In this document: in pieces, positions 45,498-53,699 of the stretch
How the letters are laid out: every line of letters starts with the position of its first letter
How positions within the stretch are numbered: position 1 is the first letter of the stretch
Assembly: GCF_004135285.1 (NCBI RefSeq)
Contig: NZ_CP035494.1
Location: 992,001 to 1,056,000 of the forward strand
Origin: Microbacterium protaetiae
Lineage (GTDB): Bacteria > Actinomycetota > Actinomycetes > Actinomycetales > Microbacteriaceae
Direction: 5' to 3'
Length of the DNA stretch: 64,000 nucleotides
Position numbers and translations under genes: made by a program
The notes under the pieces: model-generated
What the model saw: only the letters and a program-made list of their open reading frames with translations
What the model was told of the DNA's origin: nothing
The model's database searches: none

Positions 45498-45601
45498 GCG
45501 CGCCCGAGCAGAACCTGCTCTTCGCCGTGACGACGCTCGTTCTGGCCGGAACGCTCGTCGCATTCATCGTGCAGTACATTCGGCGCCACCACCGCGACTG
45601 A
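45494..45601 (+). CDS. 35-residue single-helix membrane microprotein
   Basis: ATG at 45494 overlaps the HAD stop as ATGA. It begins MSAPEQNLLFAV, continues as one hydrophobic helix (about residues 8-26) and ends YIRRHHRD, a positive-inside anchor. Codon use matches the flanking genes. Translational coupling, a clean membrane-protein layout and an immediate stop argue that it is real, perhaps a small partner of the phosphatase or of a membrane complex. No known family was recognised. Confidence 0.6.
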   Translation: MSAPEQNLLFAVTTLVLAGTLVAFIVQYIRRHHRD

Positions 45602-45636
45602 ACAGCACCCGCACGTTCTGCGACATCCACGGATGC

Positions 45637-46533
45637 CGTGTCACACAACCGGCGGCTTCCCCACCGGCATCCCGCACCTACCGTGACACGCCCCTACGCC
45701 GTGTCACACAACCGGCGGCTTCCCGGAGCCAAACCCGCACCTACTGTGACACGCATAGCGGCCATCACCATGGATGCCGCAGCTGCCACCGCACGGAGCC
45801 ACCACCCCACCCTGAGCACCGCGTCACACAACCGGCGACCTCTTCGCCCACAACCCGCACCTACCGTGACACGCCCCTACGCCGTGTCACACAACAGGCA
45901 GCTTCCCGGAGCCAAACCCACACCTACTGTGACACGCATAGCGGCCATCACCATAGATGCCGCAGCTGCCACCCCACCCTGAGCACCGCGTCACACAATC
46001 GGCGACTTCGCAGAGCCAAGCCCGCACCTTCTGTGACACGCATCCGCGCCGCGTCACACAACCGGCGGCTTCCCGGAGCCAAACCCGCACCTACTGTGAC
46101 ACGCGGAGATGCCGCCGGATGGATGCCGCAGCTGCCACCGCACGGAGCCACCACCCCACCCTGAGCACCGTGTCACACAACCGGCGACCTCTTCGGGCTG
46201 AGCCCGCACCTACCGTGACACGCCCCTGCACCGTGTCACACAACCAGCGGCTTCCCGGAGCCAAACCCACACCTACTGTGACACGCACAGATGCCCTCGG
46301 ATGGATCCCGCAGGTCCCACCGCACGCAGCTGCCACCCCACCCTGAGCACCGCGTCACACAACCGGCGGCTTCCCCACCGGCATCCCCCGCGCCTTCCGT
46401 GACACGCCCCTACGCCGTGTCACACAACCGGCGGCTTCTCCACCGGCATCCCGCACCTACCGTGACACGCCCCTACGCCGTGTCACACAACCGGCGGCTT
46501 CCCGGAGCCAACACCCGCACCTACTGTGACACG
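45637..46533. repeat. array of eleven about 54-bp palindromic elements (array 2)
   Basis: Elements start at 45637, 45700, 45820, 45883, 45987, 46050, 46169, 46232, 46351, 46416 and 46479. Each runs from CGTGTCACA (or CGCGTCACA) to (C/T)GTGACACG with a GGCGGCTTCC-type centre. Type A centres hold CCACCGGCATCCCGCACC, type B centres CCCGGAGCCAAACCCGCACC. They come in pairs joined by a short linker such as CCCCTACGC, and pairs are separated by a conserved spacer with GGATGCCGCAGCTGCCACC and CCACCCTGAGCAC, giving a higher-order period of about 182 bp. The array fills a convergent gap between the microprotein and ROK genes; no protein gene is credible within 45602-46548. Confidence 0.9.
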
Positions 46534-46548
46534 CTCCCCGACCGCAGC

Positions 46549-47454
46549 TCAGGACCCCGACCGCAGCACCAGCGCGGCGGCGCCGATCAGCGGACCGTCG
46601 CCGCCCAGCCCGCTGCGCACCACGCGCGCGGCGCGCGCGTAGGCCAGGGATGCGGCATCCCGCAGCGCAGCGCCGATCAGTTCGACGTAGTCCTCGGCCA
46701 CGTGCGAGAATCCGCCACCGACCGCGAAGACCTCGACGTCGACGAGCGCCGCGATGTCGGCCAGCGCCCGCCCGATCGCGCCGGCCGAGCGTTCGACGGC
46801 CGCGCGTGCGATGGTGTGGCCGGATGCCGCGGCTTGCGCGAGCTCTTCGCCCGTGTCGCCCGCCCAGCCCTGGGCCCGCGCCCAGGCGACGCTCGCCGGT
46901 CCCGACGCGACCTGCTCGAGCGAGAGTCCGCCGTCGGAGTGCATCTGGCCGAGGTGCCCGGCGTTGCCGGTGGTTCCGGCGAACAGTCTGCCGTCGATGA
47001 GGAATCCGCCGCCGATCCCGGTCGAGACGACGAAGGCCAGTGACACGCGGGCCTCGCGGGTGACTCCGACCCACGACTCGGCCAGGGCGAGGCATCCGCC
47101 ATCGTGCCCGAGGCACACCGGAACGTCACCGAGCCCCGCGCGTGCCGCCGCGTCGGCGACCACGTCGCGCAGCGGCATCCCGTGCAGGCTCGTCATGTTC
47201 ACCGGCGCAATCGTTCCGGCGGCGTGATCGATGGGTCCGGCGCTGCCGATTCCGATGCCGCGCACCGGCCCGTCGGCGTTGCGCGCGGCGCCGCGCACCA
47301 CCTGGATGAGCGCCGCCTGCAGTCGATCGGGGGTGACGTCGGGACCCGTCGGCCGCCGGTGCCGGGTGCCCGGCACCACCGCTCCGGCGTCGTCGACGAG
47401 GGCGGCCTCGACCTTCGTGCCGCCCAGGTCGACGGCCAGAGCGAGATCGGTCAC
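46549..47454 (-). CDS. ROK-family sugar kinase
   Basis: 301 residues from a GTG at 47454 overlapping the permease stop (GTGA). ATP-binding LAVDLGGTKVEAAL, GIGIGSAGPID, catalytic Asp in GHDGGCLALAES, and STGIGGGFLIDG. The usual ROK zinc motif CxCGxxGCxE is replaced by MHSDGGLSLEQ with no cysteine, so zinc binding is probably lost or altered, although GNAGHLGQ before it is kept. Likely phosphorylates the sugar brought in by the operon's ABC transporter (glucose, N-acetyl-sugar or similar). No DNA-binding domain, so it is a kinase and not a NagC-type repressor. Confidence 0.9.
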   Translation of the reverse strand: MTDLALAVDLGGTKVEAALVDDAGAVVPGTRHRRPTGPDVTPDRLQAALIQVVRGAARNADGPVRGIGIGSAGPIDHAAGTIAPVNMTSLHGMPLRDVVADAAARAGLGDVPVCLGHDGGCLALAESWVGVTREARVSLAFVVSTGIGGGFLIDGRLFAGTTGNAGHLGQMHSDGGLSLEQVASGPASVAWARAQGWAGDTGEELAQAAASGHTIARAAVERSAGAIGRALADIAALVDVEVFAVGGGFSHVAEDYVELIGAALRDAASLAYARAARVVRSGLGGDGPLIGAAALVLRSGS

Positions 47455-48368
47455 GACTTGACCGACCCGCTCATCAGTCCGCCGATGAAGTACTTGCCCA
47501 GGATGATGTATACGACAAGCGTCGGCAGCGAGGCGATGAGCGCACCGGCCATCGACGCGCCGTAGTTCGACAGCTGCGCGCCCTGCGACAGGTTCACCAG
47601 CGACAGCGACACCGGGCCCTGGTTCGCGTCGGACAGGAACAGGGCGAACAGATAGTCGTTCCACGCCGAGGTGAACTGCCAGATGATCGTCACGACGAAA
47701 CCCGGCAGCGACAGCGGCAGGATGATGCGCCAGTACGAGCTGAGCATGCCGGCGCCGTCGACCCGCGAGGCCTCCATGAGCTCGTTGGGCACACCCTCGT
47801 AGTAGTTGCGGAAGATCAGCGTGCAGATGGGCAGACCGTAGATGATGTGCACGATCAGCAGAGTCGCGATGCTGCTGGGCATGCCCAGCGACGTCTTCAT
47901 CTGCACGAGAGGCACCATGATCGCCTGGTAGGGGATGAACATGCCGAACAGGATCAGCGTGAACACGATGTTCGCGTAGGGGAACTTCCAGCGCGAGAGC
48001 ACGAAGCCGTTCATCGAGCCGAGCATCGCCGAGATGATCGCGGCCGGGATCGCCAGCAGGAACGTGCGGCCGATCGGGGCGGCGAGGGTCTGCCACGCTA
48101 TCGTCCAGTTGTCGAAGCCGGTCGCTCCGTCGGGGCCGGCCTGCCAGGGCCAGCGCGACGGCAGACGCCAGGAGGTCACCGCCGACACGTCGGACGGCCC
48201 CTTCAGGCTCGTCACCAGCAGCACGTACACCGGCATGAGCACGATGACCACGAACAGCAGCAGCAGCACGTACTTGACGGTGCGGCCCGCGCGGGCGCGA
48301 CCCTTGTGTGCGGTCGGGATGTTGCCGGCCAGGTTCGTGCGGCGTTCGATTCCGGTTGCGACAGTCAT
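47451..48368 (-). CDS. carbohydrate ABC transporter permease (MalG family)
   Basis: 305 residues from the ATG at 48368 (ATGA overlap with the preceding permease); the open frame runs further upstream but that part is out-of-frame malF. Six helices; the EAA loop reads MEASRVDGAGMLSSYWRIILPLSLPG. Works with the upstream permease and lipoprotein; ATPase not encoded here. Confidence 0.94.
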   Translation of the reverse strand: MTVATGIERRTNLAGNIPTAHKGRARAGRTVKYVLLLLFVVIVLMPVYVLLVTSLKGPSDVSAVTSWRLPSRWPWQAGPDGATGFDNWTIAWQTLAAPIGRTFLLAIPAAIISAMLGSMNGFVLSRWKFPYANIVFTLILFGMFIPYQAIMVPLVQMKTSLGMPSSIATLLIVHIIYGLPICTLIFRNYYEGVPNELMEASRVDGAGMLSSYWRIILPLSLPGFVVTIIWQFTSAWNDYLFALFLSDANQGPVSLSLVNLSQGAQLSNYGASMAGALIASLPTLVVYIILGKYFIGGLMSGSVKS

Positions 48369-49255
48369 CGCCGGGCCTTCCTTTCCGCACGAGCCGTATA
48401 GATGAGGTACGGCACGATGAAGATGCACACGAGCAGCAGCAGGATCGTGGCGATCGCCGACGCCTTGCCGTATTCGGCACCGGTGAGGGCCACCCACATG
48501 TAGGTGGCCGGCACCTCGGTGATGTACACCGATCCGGTGACGGCCATGATCAGGTCGAAGACCTTCAGCGACATGTGCGCGACGATGACCAGGGCCGACA
48601 GGGCGACCGGGCTCAGCTGGGGGAAGATGACATGGCGGTACAGCTTCCACTCGCTCGCGCCGTCCATTCGGGCAGCTTCACGCAGTTCTTCGGGGATGCC
48701 GCGGAAGCCGGAGAGGAACAGCGCCATGACGTAGCCGGCGAGCTGCCAGATGGCGGGCATCGCCATCGCTGCCATGCCCCAGTACGGGGCGTTGTACCAA
48801 TCGTTCTGCAGGCTGCCCAAGCCGATCGATTGCAGCAGGCGGTTCAGGCCCGACGCGCGGTCGCCCTGGGCAGAGCTGAGCAGCCAGCGCCACACGACAC
48901 CGGATGCCACAAACGAGACCGCCATCGGGAACAGATAGATCGAGCGGAATGCGCCTTCGGCGGTCACGCCCTTGTCGAGCATCCATGCCCAGATGAAGCC
49001 GAAGAGCATCGTGCCGACCATGAAGAAGACGGTGAAGATGCCGAGATTGGCCAGCGAGTGCAGAAAACGCGGCTCGGTGAGCAGGTCGGTGAAGTTCTGC
49101 AGTCCGACGAACTCAGATGCTGTCAGCGCCGAGTCCTTCGTCATGGCGGTGGAGATGTTCACGCCAATGAGAACGTAGACGAAGATGCCGACCAGCACGA
49201 TGGTCGGTGAGATCAGCAGCAGCGGCGGGCCCCAGTTGCGGATGCCTTTGCGCAT
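48365..49255 (-). CDS. carbohydrate ABC transporter permease (MalF family)
   Basis: 296 residues, six helices. The EAA loop reads REAARMDGASEWKLYRHVIFPQLSP. Starts 67 bases after the binding-protein stop, with a strong hairpin in between. Short N-terminus without the long MalF periplasmic insert, as in most actinobacterial sugar importers. Confidence 0.94.
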   Translation of the reverse strand: MRKGIRNWGPPLLLISPTIVLVGIFVYVLIGVNISTAMTKDSALTASEFVGLQNFTDLLTEPRFLHSLANLGIFTVFFMVGTMLFGFIWAWMLDKGVTAEGAFRSIYLFPMAVSFVASGVVWRWLLSSAQGDRASGLNRLLQSIGLGSLQNDWYNAPYWGMAAMAMPAIWQLAGYVMALFLSGFRGIPEELREAARMDGASEWKLYRHVIFPQLSPVALSALVIVAHMSLKVFDLIMAVTGSVYITEVPATYMWVALTGAEYGKASAIATILLLLVCIFIVPYLIYTARAERKARR

Positions 49256-49278
49256 CGGTCCTCCAGAGGTGAGGATGC

Positions 49279-49310
49279 GCGCGGGGCGACGCTTTCACGC
49301 CGCCCCGCGC
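49279..49310 (-). terminator. strong hairpin between binding-protein and permease genes
   Basis: GCGCGGGGCG (49279-49288), 12-base loop, CGCCCCGCGC (49301-49310): a perfect 10-bp GC stem inside the operon. No T-run. It probably acts as a partial terminator or 3'-end protector that raises binding-protein mRNA above permease mRNA, as in malE-malF type operons. Confidence 0.6.
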
Positions 49311-49322
49311 ACGGAATGGTTG

Positions 49323-50609
49323 TTACTGGCCCAGACCCTTGGTCTGTGCGTCGACGAGAGCGCTCTGGAACGTGCCGGCGTCCTTCGTCGAGACGAACTG
49401 ACCGATCGCCGAGGTGATGTCGTTCAGCCACGAGACCTTGACGGCCGCGCCGTGGGCGAGTGAGCTGACGACGGTGTCCTTCGCGAACGAGGCCATCGCA
49501 CCCTGCTGGTACTCGGGGTAGTCGGCCGGGTCGGCGTCGGTGCGCGCGGGGATCGAGCCCTTGGCGAGGTTGAACGCCTTCTGCCCGTCGGCCGAGCTGA
49601 TCGTCTTCAGCCAGTTCTTGGCGCCGGCGGCGTGCGGGGCACCCACCGGAAGCGTGAACGAGTCGGCGAGGAAGTCGAACGTCCCGTCGGTGCCCGGCGT
49701 CGGCCAGGTGGTGAACTCCTTGCCGTACGTCATGTTCTTGGCGTCGAACTCGGCCAGCGCCCAGTCGCCCATCACGTTGTAGGCGGCCGTGCCGTCGATG
49801 ACCATGTCGGTGGCGACCGGCCAGTCCTGCCCGGTGCCGTCGGTGTTCGCGAAGCTCAGCAGCTGCGAGTAGTAGTCGATGGCGGTGGTGACCTCGGTCG
49901 AGTCGAACTTCGTCGTGCCGTCCCACAGGCCCTGGTAGCCGTCGGCGCCGAGCACCGAGAGAAGCACGTTCTCGAACAGCTGCACCTGGGTCCAGTCGGT
50001 GGCCACCGACAGCGGGGTCTCGACCCCGTTGTCCTTCAGCTTCTGCATGTCGGCCAGCCACGCGTCCAGGTCGGCGGGGGCGACCTTCGGGTCAATGCCG
50101 GCCTTGGTCAGCAGGTCGGTGTTGACCCAGGTGACGTTCGCGCGGTGGATGTTGCTGGGCACCGAGTAGATCTTGCCGTCGACGGTCAGGCGGTCCAGCA
50201 AGGTCGACGGGAAGACGTCGGTCAGCCCGTTCTCCTTGTAGAAGTCGCTGAGGTCCTCGATTTTCTCTGCCTCGATGTAATCGGTGAGCTCGGCCCCGGC
50301 GTGCGCCTGGAACGAGTCGGGCGGGTTGTTGGCCTTCAGTCGTGAGGCGAGCGCGTTCTTCGCGTTCGATCCGGCACCACCGGCCACGGCCGCGTTGACG
50401 AACTTGGTGTCGGGGAACTGCTGGTCGAAGACCTTGACAAGAGCGTCAAGGCCCGCCTTCTCAGAACCGGATGCCCACCAGGTGAACACCTCGACCTGGC
50501 TGGCGTCGTTCGCGTCGCCCTTGTCGCCGTTGTCGTTCGACCCGGCGCAACCGGCCAACGCGAGCCCGGCGACGGCCAGGCCCGCGACCGCTGCGAGTGC
50601 TTTCCGCAT
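49323..50609 (-). CDS. sugar ABC transporter substrate-binding lipoprotein
   Basis: 428 residues from the ATG at 50609, with GGAGGA upstream. Lipobox LAGC (Cys21), then the type 1 solute-binding fold (VEVFTWWASGSEKAGLDALV, FQAHAGAELTDYI, YNVMGDWALAEF, TWPTPGTDGTF). First gene of the operon binding protein-malF-malG-ROK. A LacI-type site lies at 50667-50680. The sugar is not identifiable from sequence. Confidence 0.94.
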   Translation of the reverse strand: MRKALAAVAGLAVAGLALAGCAGSNDNGDKGDANDASQVEVFTWWASGSEKAGLDALVKVFDQQFPDTKFVNAAVAGGAGSNAKNALASRLKANNPPDSFQAHAGAELTDYIEAEKIEDLSDFYKENGLTDVFPSTLLDRLTVDGKIYSVPSNIHRANVTWVNTDLLTKAGIDPKVAPADLDAWLADMQKLKDNGVETPLSVATDWTQVQLFENVLLSVLGADGYQGLWDGTTKFDSTEVTTAIDYYSQLLSFANTDGTGQDWPVATDMVIDGTAAYNVMGDWALAEFDAKNMTYGKEFTTWPTPGTDGTFDFLADSFTLPVGAPHAAGAKNWLKTISSADGQKAFNLAKGSIPARTDADPADYPEYQQGAMASFAKDTVVSSLAHGAAVKVSWLNDITSAIGQFVSTKDAGTFQSALVDAQTKGLGQ

Positions 50610-50666
50610 GTGATCCTCCATTGGATGATTTCCGCCTGCAATTCCGCCGGCTCAACTTATGAAAAC

Positions 50667-50680
50667 TGAAAACGTTGCCA
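50667..50680. promoter_or_regulatory. LacI-type operator of the sugar operon
   Basis: TGAAAACGTTGCCA, reading TGGCAACGTTTTCA on the other strand; central AACGTT. It matches the site upstream of the lacI-type gene (51783-51796) in GGCAACGTT and the final CA. Confidence 0.6.
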
Positions 50681-50718
50681 GATGCAAGGCGCGGGATGCC
50701 GGTGACCAGACATGTGAC

Positions 50719-51759
50719 CTAATCGTGATGCGGTGGCATCTCGCCCGAGCCGCGCTCGACCAGCCGCGTGCCCAGGATGATGCGCTGGGTCGGACCGCCC
50801 CGCCCGTCGATGCGACTGAGCAGCAGATCGGCGGCGGCGGTGCCGATGGCCACGGGATCCTGCGCGATGGTCGTGGTGGGCGGAACCATCAGCTCGGCCA
50901 GGTCGAAGTCGTCGAACCCGACCAGCGCCAGCTGCGAGCCGAGCAGTCGCTGCGCGCCCAGCAGCGCCCGCGTGGTGCGGCCGTTCGTGGAGAACACTGC
51001 GGTGGGTGGCTCGGAAAGTCGCGCCAGTTCGAGCAGCGCCTCGGCGCACGCATTCACGTCGTCGTCGACCGAAACGACCAGTGCACGGTCGTGCGGCAGT
51101 CCGAGTTCGCGCAGGCCCAGGTAGTACCCGGCCTCGCGGCGGGCGGAGGTGTAGCGGCCCGACGCGTGGGCGAAGCACGCGATGCGCCGATGCCCGGCTT
51201 CGTACAGGTGGCGCACGGCGGTGGCGGCCCCGCCCTCGTTGTCGACGACGACGAGATCGGCCGCCAGCGGCCCGTCGGGTGGCTGGTCGACGAACACGAT
51301 CGGCGTGCCGTCGCGCTTCTCGTTCGTGAGGAAGGCGAGGTCGGCGCCCTCGGGCGCCACCAGAATGAGCCCGTCCAGGCTGCGGCGCAGGAGCCGCCGG
51401 ATGACGCGCTCTGCCTCGGCCGGCTCGTCGGTGACCGAGGCCACCAGCACGACGAGATCGCGCGCGCGGGCCTGCTCTTCGACGCCCTTGATCAGCGCCG
51501 AGAAGAAGGGATCGGAGATGTTGGTGACGACCATGCCGATCGTGGCCGATGATCCGGTGCGCAGTGTGTGCGCCGAGTCGTTGCGGCTGAAGTTCAGCTC
51601 ACGCACCGCGCGCTCGACCGCGCGCACCTTGGCGGGCGCCACACCGCCCTTGCCCGCGACCACGCGCGAGACCGTCGACAGGCCCACGCCGGCGCGCGCG
51701 GCGACATCTTTCATCGTCGCGCGCCGGCGCGCGGCGTCGAGCGTCGGTACGTCTTCCAT
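50719..51759 (-). CDS. LacI-family transcriptional regulator
   Basis: 346 residues from the ATG at 51759; an ATG at 51714 would remove 15 residues before the helix-turn-helix. DNA-binding ATMKDVAARAGVGLSTVSRV (14-33), hinge helix, then a periplasmic-binding-like core (TIGMVVTNISDPFFSALIKGVE; LALVGFDDFDLAELMVPPTTTI). Likely represses the neighbouring sugar operon and itself. It is downstream of neither gene set: the operon starts at 50609 and reads in the same direction, so lacI is upstream of it with its own site. Confidence 0.94.
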   Translation of the reverse strand: MEDVPTLDAARRRATMKDVAARAGVGLSTVSRVVAGKGGVAPAKVRAVERAVRELNFSRNDSAHTLRTGSSATIGMVVTNISDPFFSALIKGVEEQARARDLVVLVASVTDEPAEAERVIRRLLRRSLDGLILVAPEGADLAFLTNEKRDGTPIVFVDQPPDGPLAADLVVVDNEGGAATAVRHLYEAGHRRIACFAHASGRYTSARREAGYYLGLRELGLPHDRALVVSVDDDVNACAEALLELARLSEPPTAVFSTNGRTTRALLGAQRLLGSQLALVGFDDFDLAELMVPPTTTIAQDPVAIGTAAADLLLSRIDGRGGPTQRIILGTRLVERGSGEMPPHHD

Positions 51760-51782
51760 GGCGGTCCGATCTGGCACGTTTT

Positions 51783-51796
51783 CGGCAACGTTACCA
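51783..51796. promoter_or_regulatory. LacI-type operator at the lacI promoter
   Basis: CGGCAACGTTACCA, centred on AACGTT, about 25 bp upstream of the lacI-type start. A half-like copy TGGCACGTTTTC lies just before it, so autoregulation is likely. Confidence 0.6.
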
Positions 51797-51912
51797 AACC
51801 TGGCCGTGCTCTGCTCGCCGCACCTGGCCGTGCGCTGCTCGACGGCGCCGCCGCGCTCGGTCGCACGGTGTCGAGCTCTCCTTCTGGCCGGCGCCAGCGG
51901 CATCCCCGGCGC

Positions 51913-51957
51913 AACGCTCACCATCTGAATCGCCTGGCGGTTCAGATGGTGAGCGTT
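51913..51957 (-). terminator. perfect 17-bp inverted repeat after the sulfonate ABC operon
   Basis: AACGCTCACCATCTGAA (51913-51929), loop of 11 bases that can itself pair CGCC with GGCG, then TTCAGATGGTGAGCGTT (51941-51957). It lies 45 bases past the stop of the operon's last gene. No T-run follows, but long stems alone can end transcription in actinobacteria. The rest of the 51760-52001 gap holds nothing else besides the LacI site. Confidence 0.6.
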
Positions 51958-52001
51958 CGGCGGCCACGTCGGGGCGGTGGCAAACGACGCGACCGGGCCG
52001 C

Positions 52002-52778
52002 TCAGCCGGCGGCATGCACTCCCAGCGCGTCGAGCAGGTCGGCACGCGTCGGGCCATCGCCGGCGCGGATGCCGCGGTGGTCGCGGATGAAGTGTCCGTC
52101 GCGCAGCACGATGATGCGATCGGCCAGCCGCAGCGCTTCGTCGACGTCGTGCGTGACCAGGAGCACGGCCGGTCCGTGTCGCACGCACAGATCGGCGACG
52201 AGATCCTGCATCTTCAGCCGGGTCAGCGCGTCGAGGGCGGCGAACGGCTCGTCGAGCAGCAGCAGCTCGGGGCTGCGCACCAGCGCCCGCGCCAGCGCCA
52301 CGCGCTGCGCCTCGCCGCCTGACAGCGTCACCGGCCACGCGCGCTCGTGCGCTGCGAGGCCGACTTCGGTCAGGGCCTTGCGGGCGGTGTCGACCACATC
52401 GCGCCCGCGCATGCCGATCGTGACATTGGCCAGAACCCGCTGCGCGGGCAGCAGGCGCGGCTCTTGGAAGACCACCGTGCGCGCACGCGGAACCAACAGC
52501 TGACCGGCATCGGCGCTGTCGAGACCGGCGAGCATGCGCAGCAGCGTTGTTTTACCCGACCCGCTCGCGCCCAGCAGCGCGACGAACTCGCCACGCGATA
52601 TCTGCAGCCCGACGCGATCGAGGATCACGCGGTCGCCGAATCGCTTGTCGACGTCGCGCAGCCACACTGCGGGCTTCGCGCGGTCGGTCTTCGCGGTGTC
52701 GGGCCTCGCGCGGTCGGTGTTCCCACGGTCGGTGTCCGCGGTGGCAGTGTTCGCGCTGTCGGTCACGACGGCGGTCAT
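52002..52778 (-). CDS. sulfonate/taurine-type ABC transporter ATP-binding protein
   Basis: 258 residues from the ATG at 52778 (ATGA overlap). N-terminal 35 residues are a low-complexity Asp/Thr/Arg/Ala repeat (TDRARPDTAKTDRAKP) encoded by direct DNA repeats. Then Walker A GASGSGKTT, Q-loop VFQEPRLLP, signature LSGGEAQRVALARAL, Walker B LLLLDEPFAALD and the H-loop LLVTHDVDEAL, as in SsuB/TauB. Last gene of the six-gene sulfur operon. Confidence 0.93.
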   Translation of the reverse strand: MTAVVTDSANTATADTDRGNTDRARPDTAKTDRAKPAVWLRDVDKRFGDRVILDRVGLQISRGEFVALLGASGSGKTTLLRMLAGLDSADAGQLLVPRARTVVFQEPRLLPAQRVLANVTIGMRGRDVVDTARKALTEVGLAAHERAWPVTLSGGEAQRVALARALVRSPELLLLDEPFAALDALTRLKMQDLVADLCVRHGPAVLLVTHDVDEALRLADRIIVLRDGHFIRDHRGIRAGDGPTRADLLDALGVHAAG

Positions 52779-53695
52779 CGCCGAGCCCCCTTTCGCCGCA
52801 GCCACGGGGTCGCCAGACGTTCCAGCCCGCGGATCAGGGTGTCGGCGATGAGCCCGAAGGCGCCGTAGATGAGGATGCAGACGGTCAGGATGTCGGTGCG
52901 CGAGTAGTTCAGCGCTTCGGACATCAGATATCCCAGCCCCGCGAGGGCGTTGATTTCCTCGGCCGCGATCAGCGCGATGATGCTCAGCGTCGCACTCAGC
53001 CGCAGACCCGAGAACAATCCGGGCAGGGCACCGGGGAGGATGATCTGTCGGGCGGTCGCCCAACGCGACAGCCCGAAGACGGATGCCGCTTCGAGCAGCT
53101 TCGCATCGGTGGCGCGCACCGCGCCCGAGGCCGACACGTACATGGGGAACGTGGTCGCGACCGCGACGAGGGCGATGCGTGCCGTCTCGCCGATGCCGAA
53201 CCACACCATGAACAGTGGCACGAGGGCCAGGAACGGCAGGGCGCGCAGGGTCTGCATCGCCGAGTCGAAGATGGCGTCACCCGATCGTGTCGACCCGGCG
53301 ATCAGCCCGAGAAGCAGACCGATCGACACGCCGATCGCGAGTCCGCCGCCGGCGCGCGCCAACGAGACAGCGAGCGCCTGCGGCAGCTGCCCGTTCGTCC
53401 ACAGTTCGACAGCGGCCGCTCCCACCTGGGCGGGCGAGGCCAGCACATCGGGTGTGAGCAGCCCGGTCGCGGTGGCCACCCACCAGATCGCCACGATCAG
53501 CGCCGGCCCGCCCAGGCGCGCCGCGACCGCGCCCGCGGCCGAGCGTTCGCGGTGCCGGTGCACCGCACGTGGAGTGATCAGTTGGGTGGCCGGCGCCGCA
53601 GCAGCGGCACTCGCCGCCGGCGCCCGGCCCGCGGCATCCGATGCCCGATCCGTGACCGCGACGATCGGGGCCTTCCCGTCGAGCACGTCGGTCAT
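52775..53695 (-). CDS. sulfonate/taurine-type ABC transporter permease
   Basis: 306 residues. A 60-residue Ala-rich cytoplasmic N-terminus precedes six helices. BPD_transp_1 domain with LRALPFLALVPLFMVWFG and the EAA loop LLEAASVFGLSRWATARQIILPGALPG, typical of SsuC/TauC. It starts four bases after the binding-protein stop. Confidence 0.93.
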   Translation of the reverse strand: MTDVLDGKAPIVAVTDRASDAAGRAPAASAAAAAPATQLITPRAVHRHRERSAAGAVAARLGGPALIVAIWWVATATGLLTPDVLASPAQVGAAAVELWTNGQLPQALAVSLARAGGGLAIGVSIGLLLGLIAGSTRSGDAIFDSAMQTLRALPFLALVPLFMVWFGIGETARIALVAVATTFPMYVSASGAVRATDAKLLEAASVFGLSRWATARQIILPGALPGLFSGLRLSATLSIIALIAAEEINALAGLGYLMSEALNYSRTDILTVCILIYGAFGLIADTLIRGLERLATPWLRRKGARR

Positions 53696-53699
53696 GTTC

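Noticed and set aside
45637..46533. CRISPR array
   Set aside because: Repeats are palindromic and come in pairs with constant linkers. The spacers are conserved, not unique, and no cas gene is near.
45637..46533. Cluster of CRP/GlxR sites (TGTGA-N6-TCACA)
   Set aside because: TGTGA and TCACA halves are present, but their spacing across linkers is about 17 bases, not 6, and there is no promoter in the block.
46549..47454. ROK-type transcriptional repressor
   Set aside because: No N-terminal helix-turn-helix; the protein begins directly with the ATP-binding motif.
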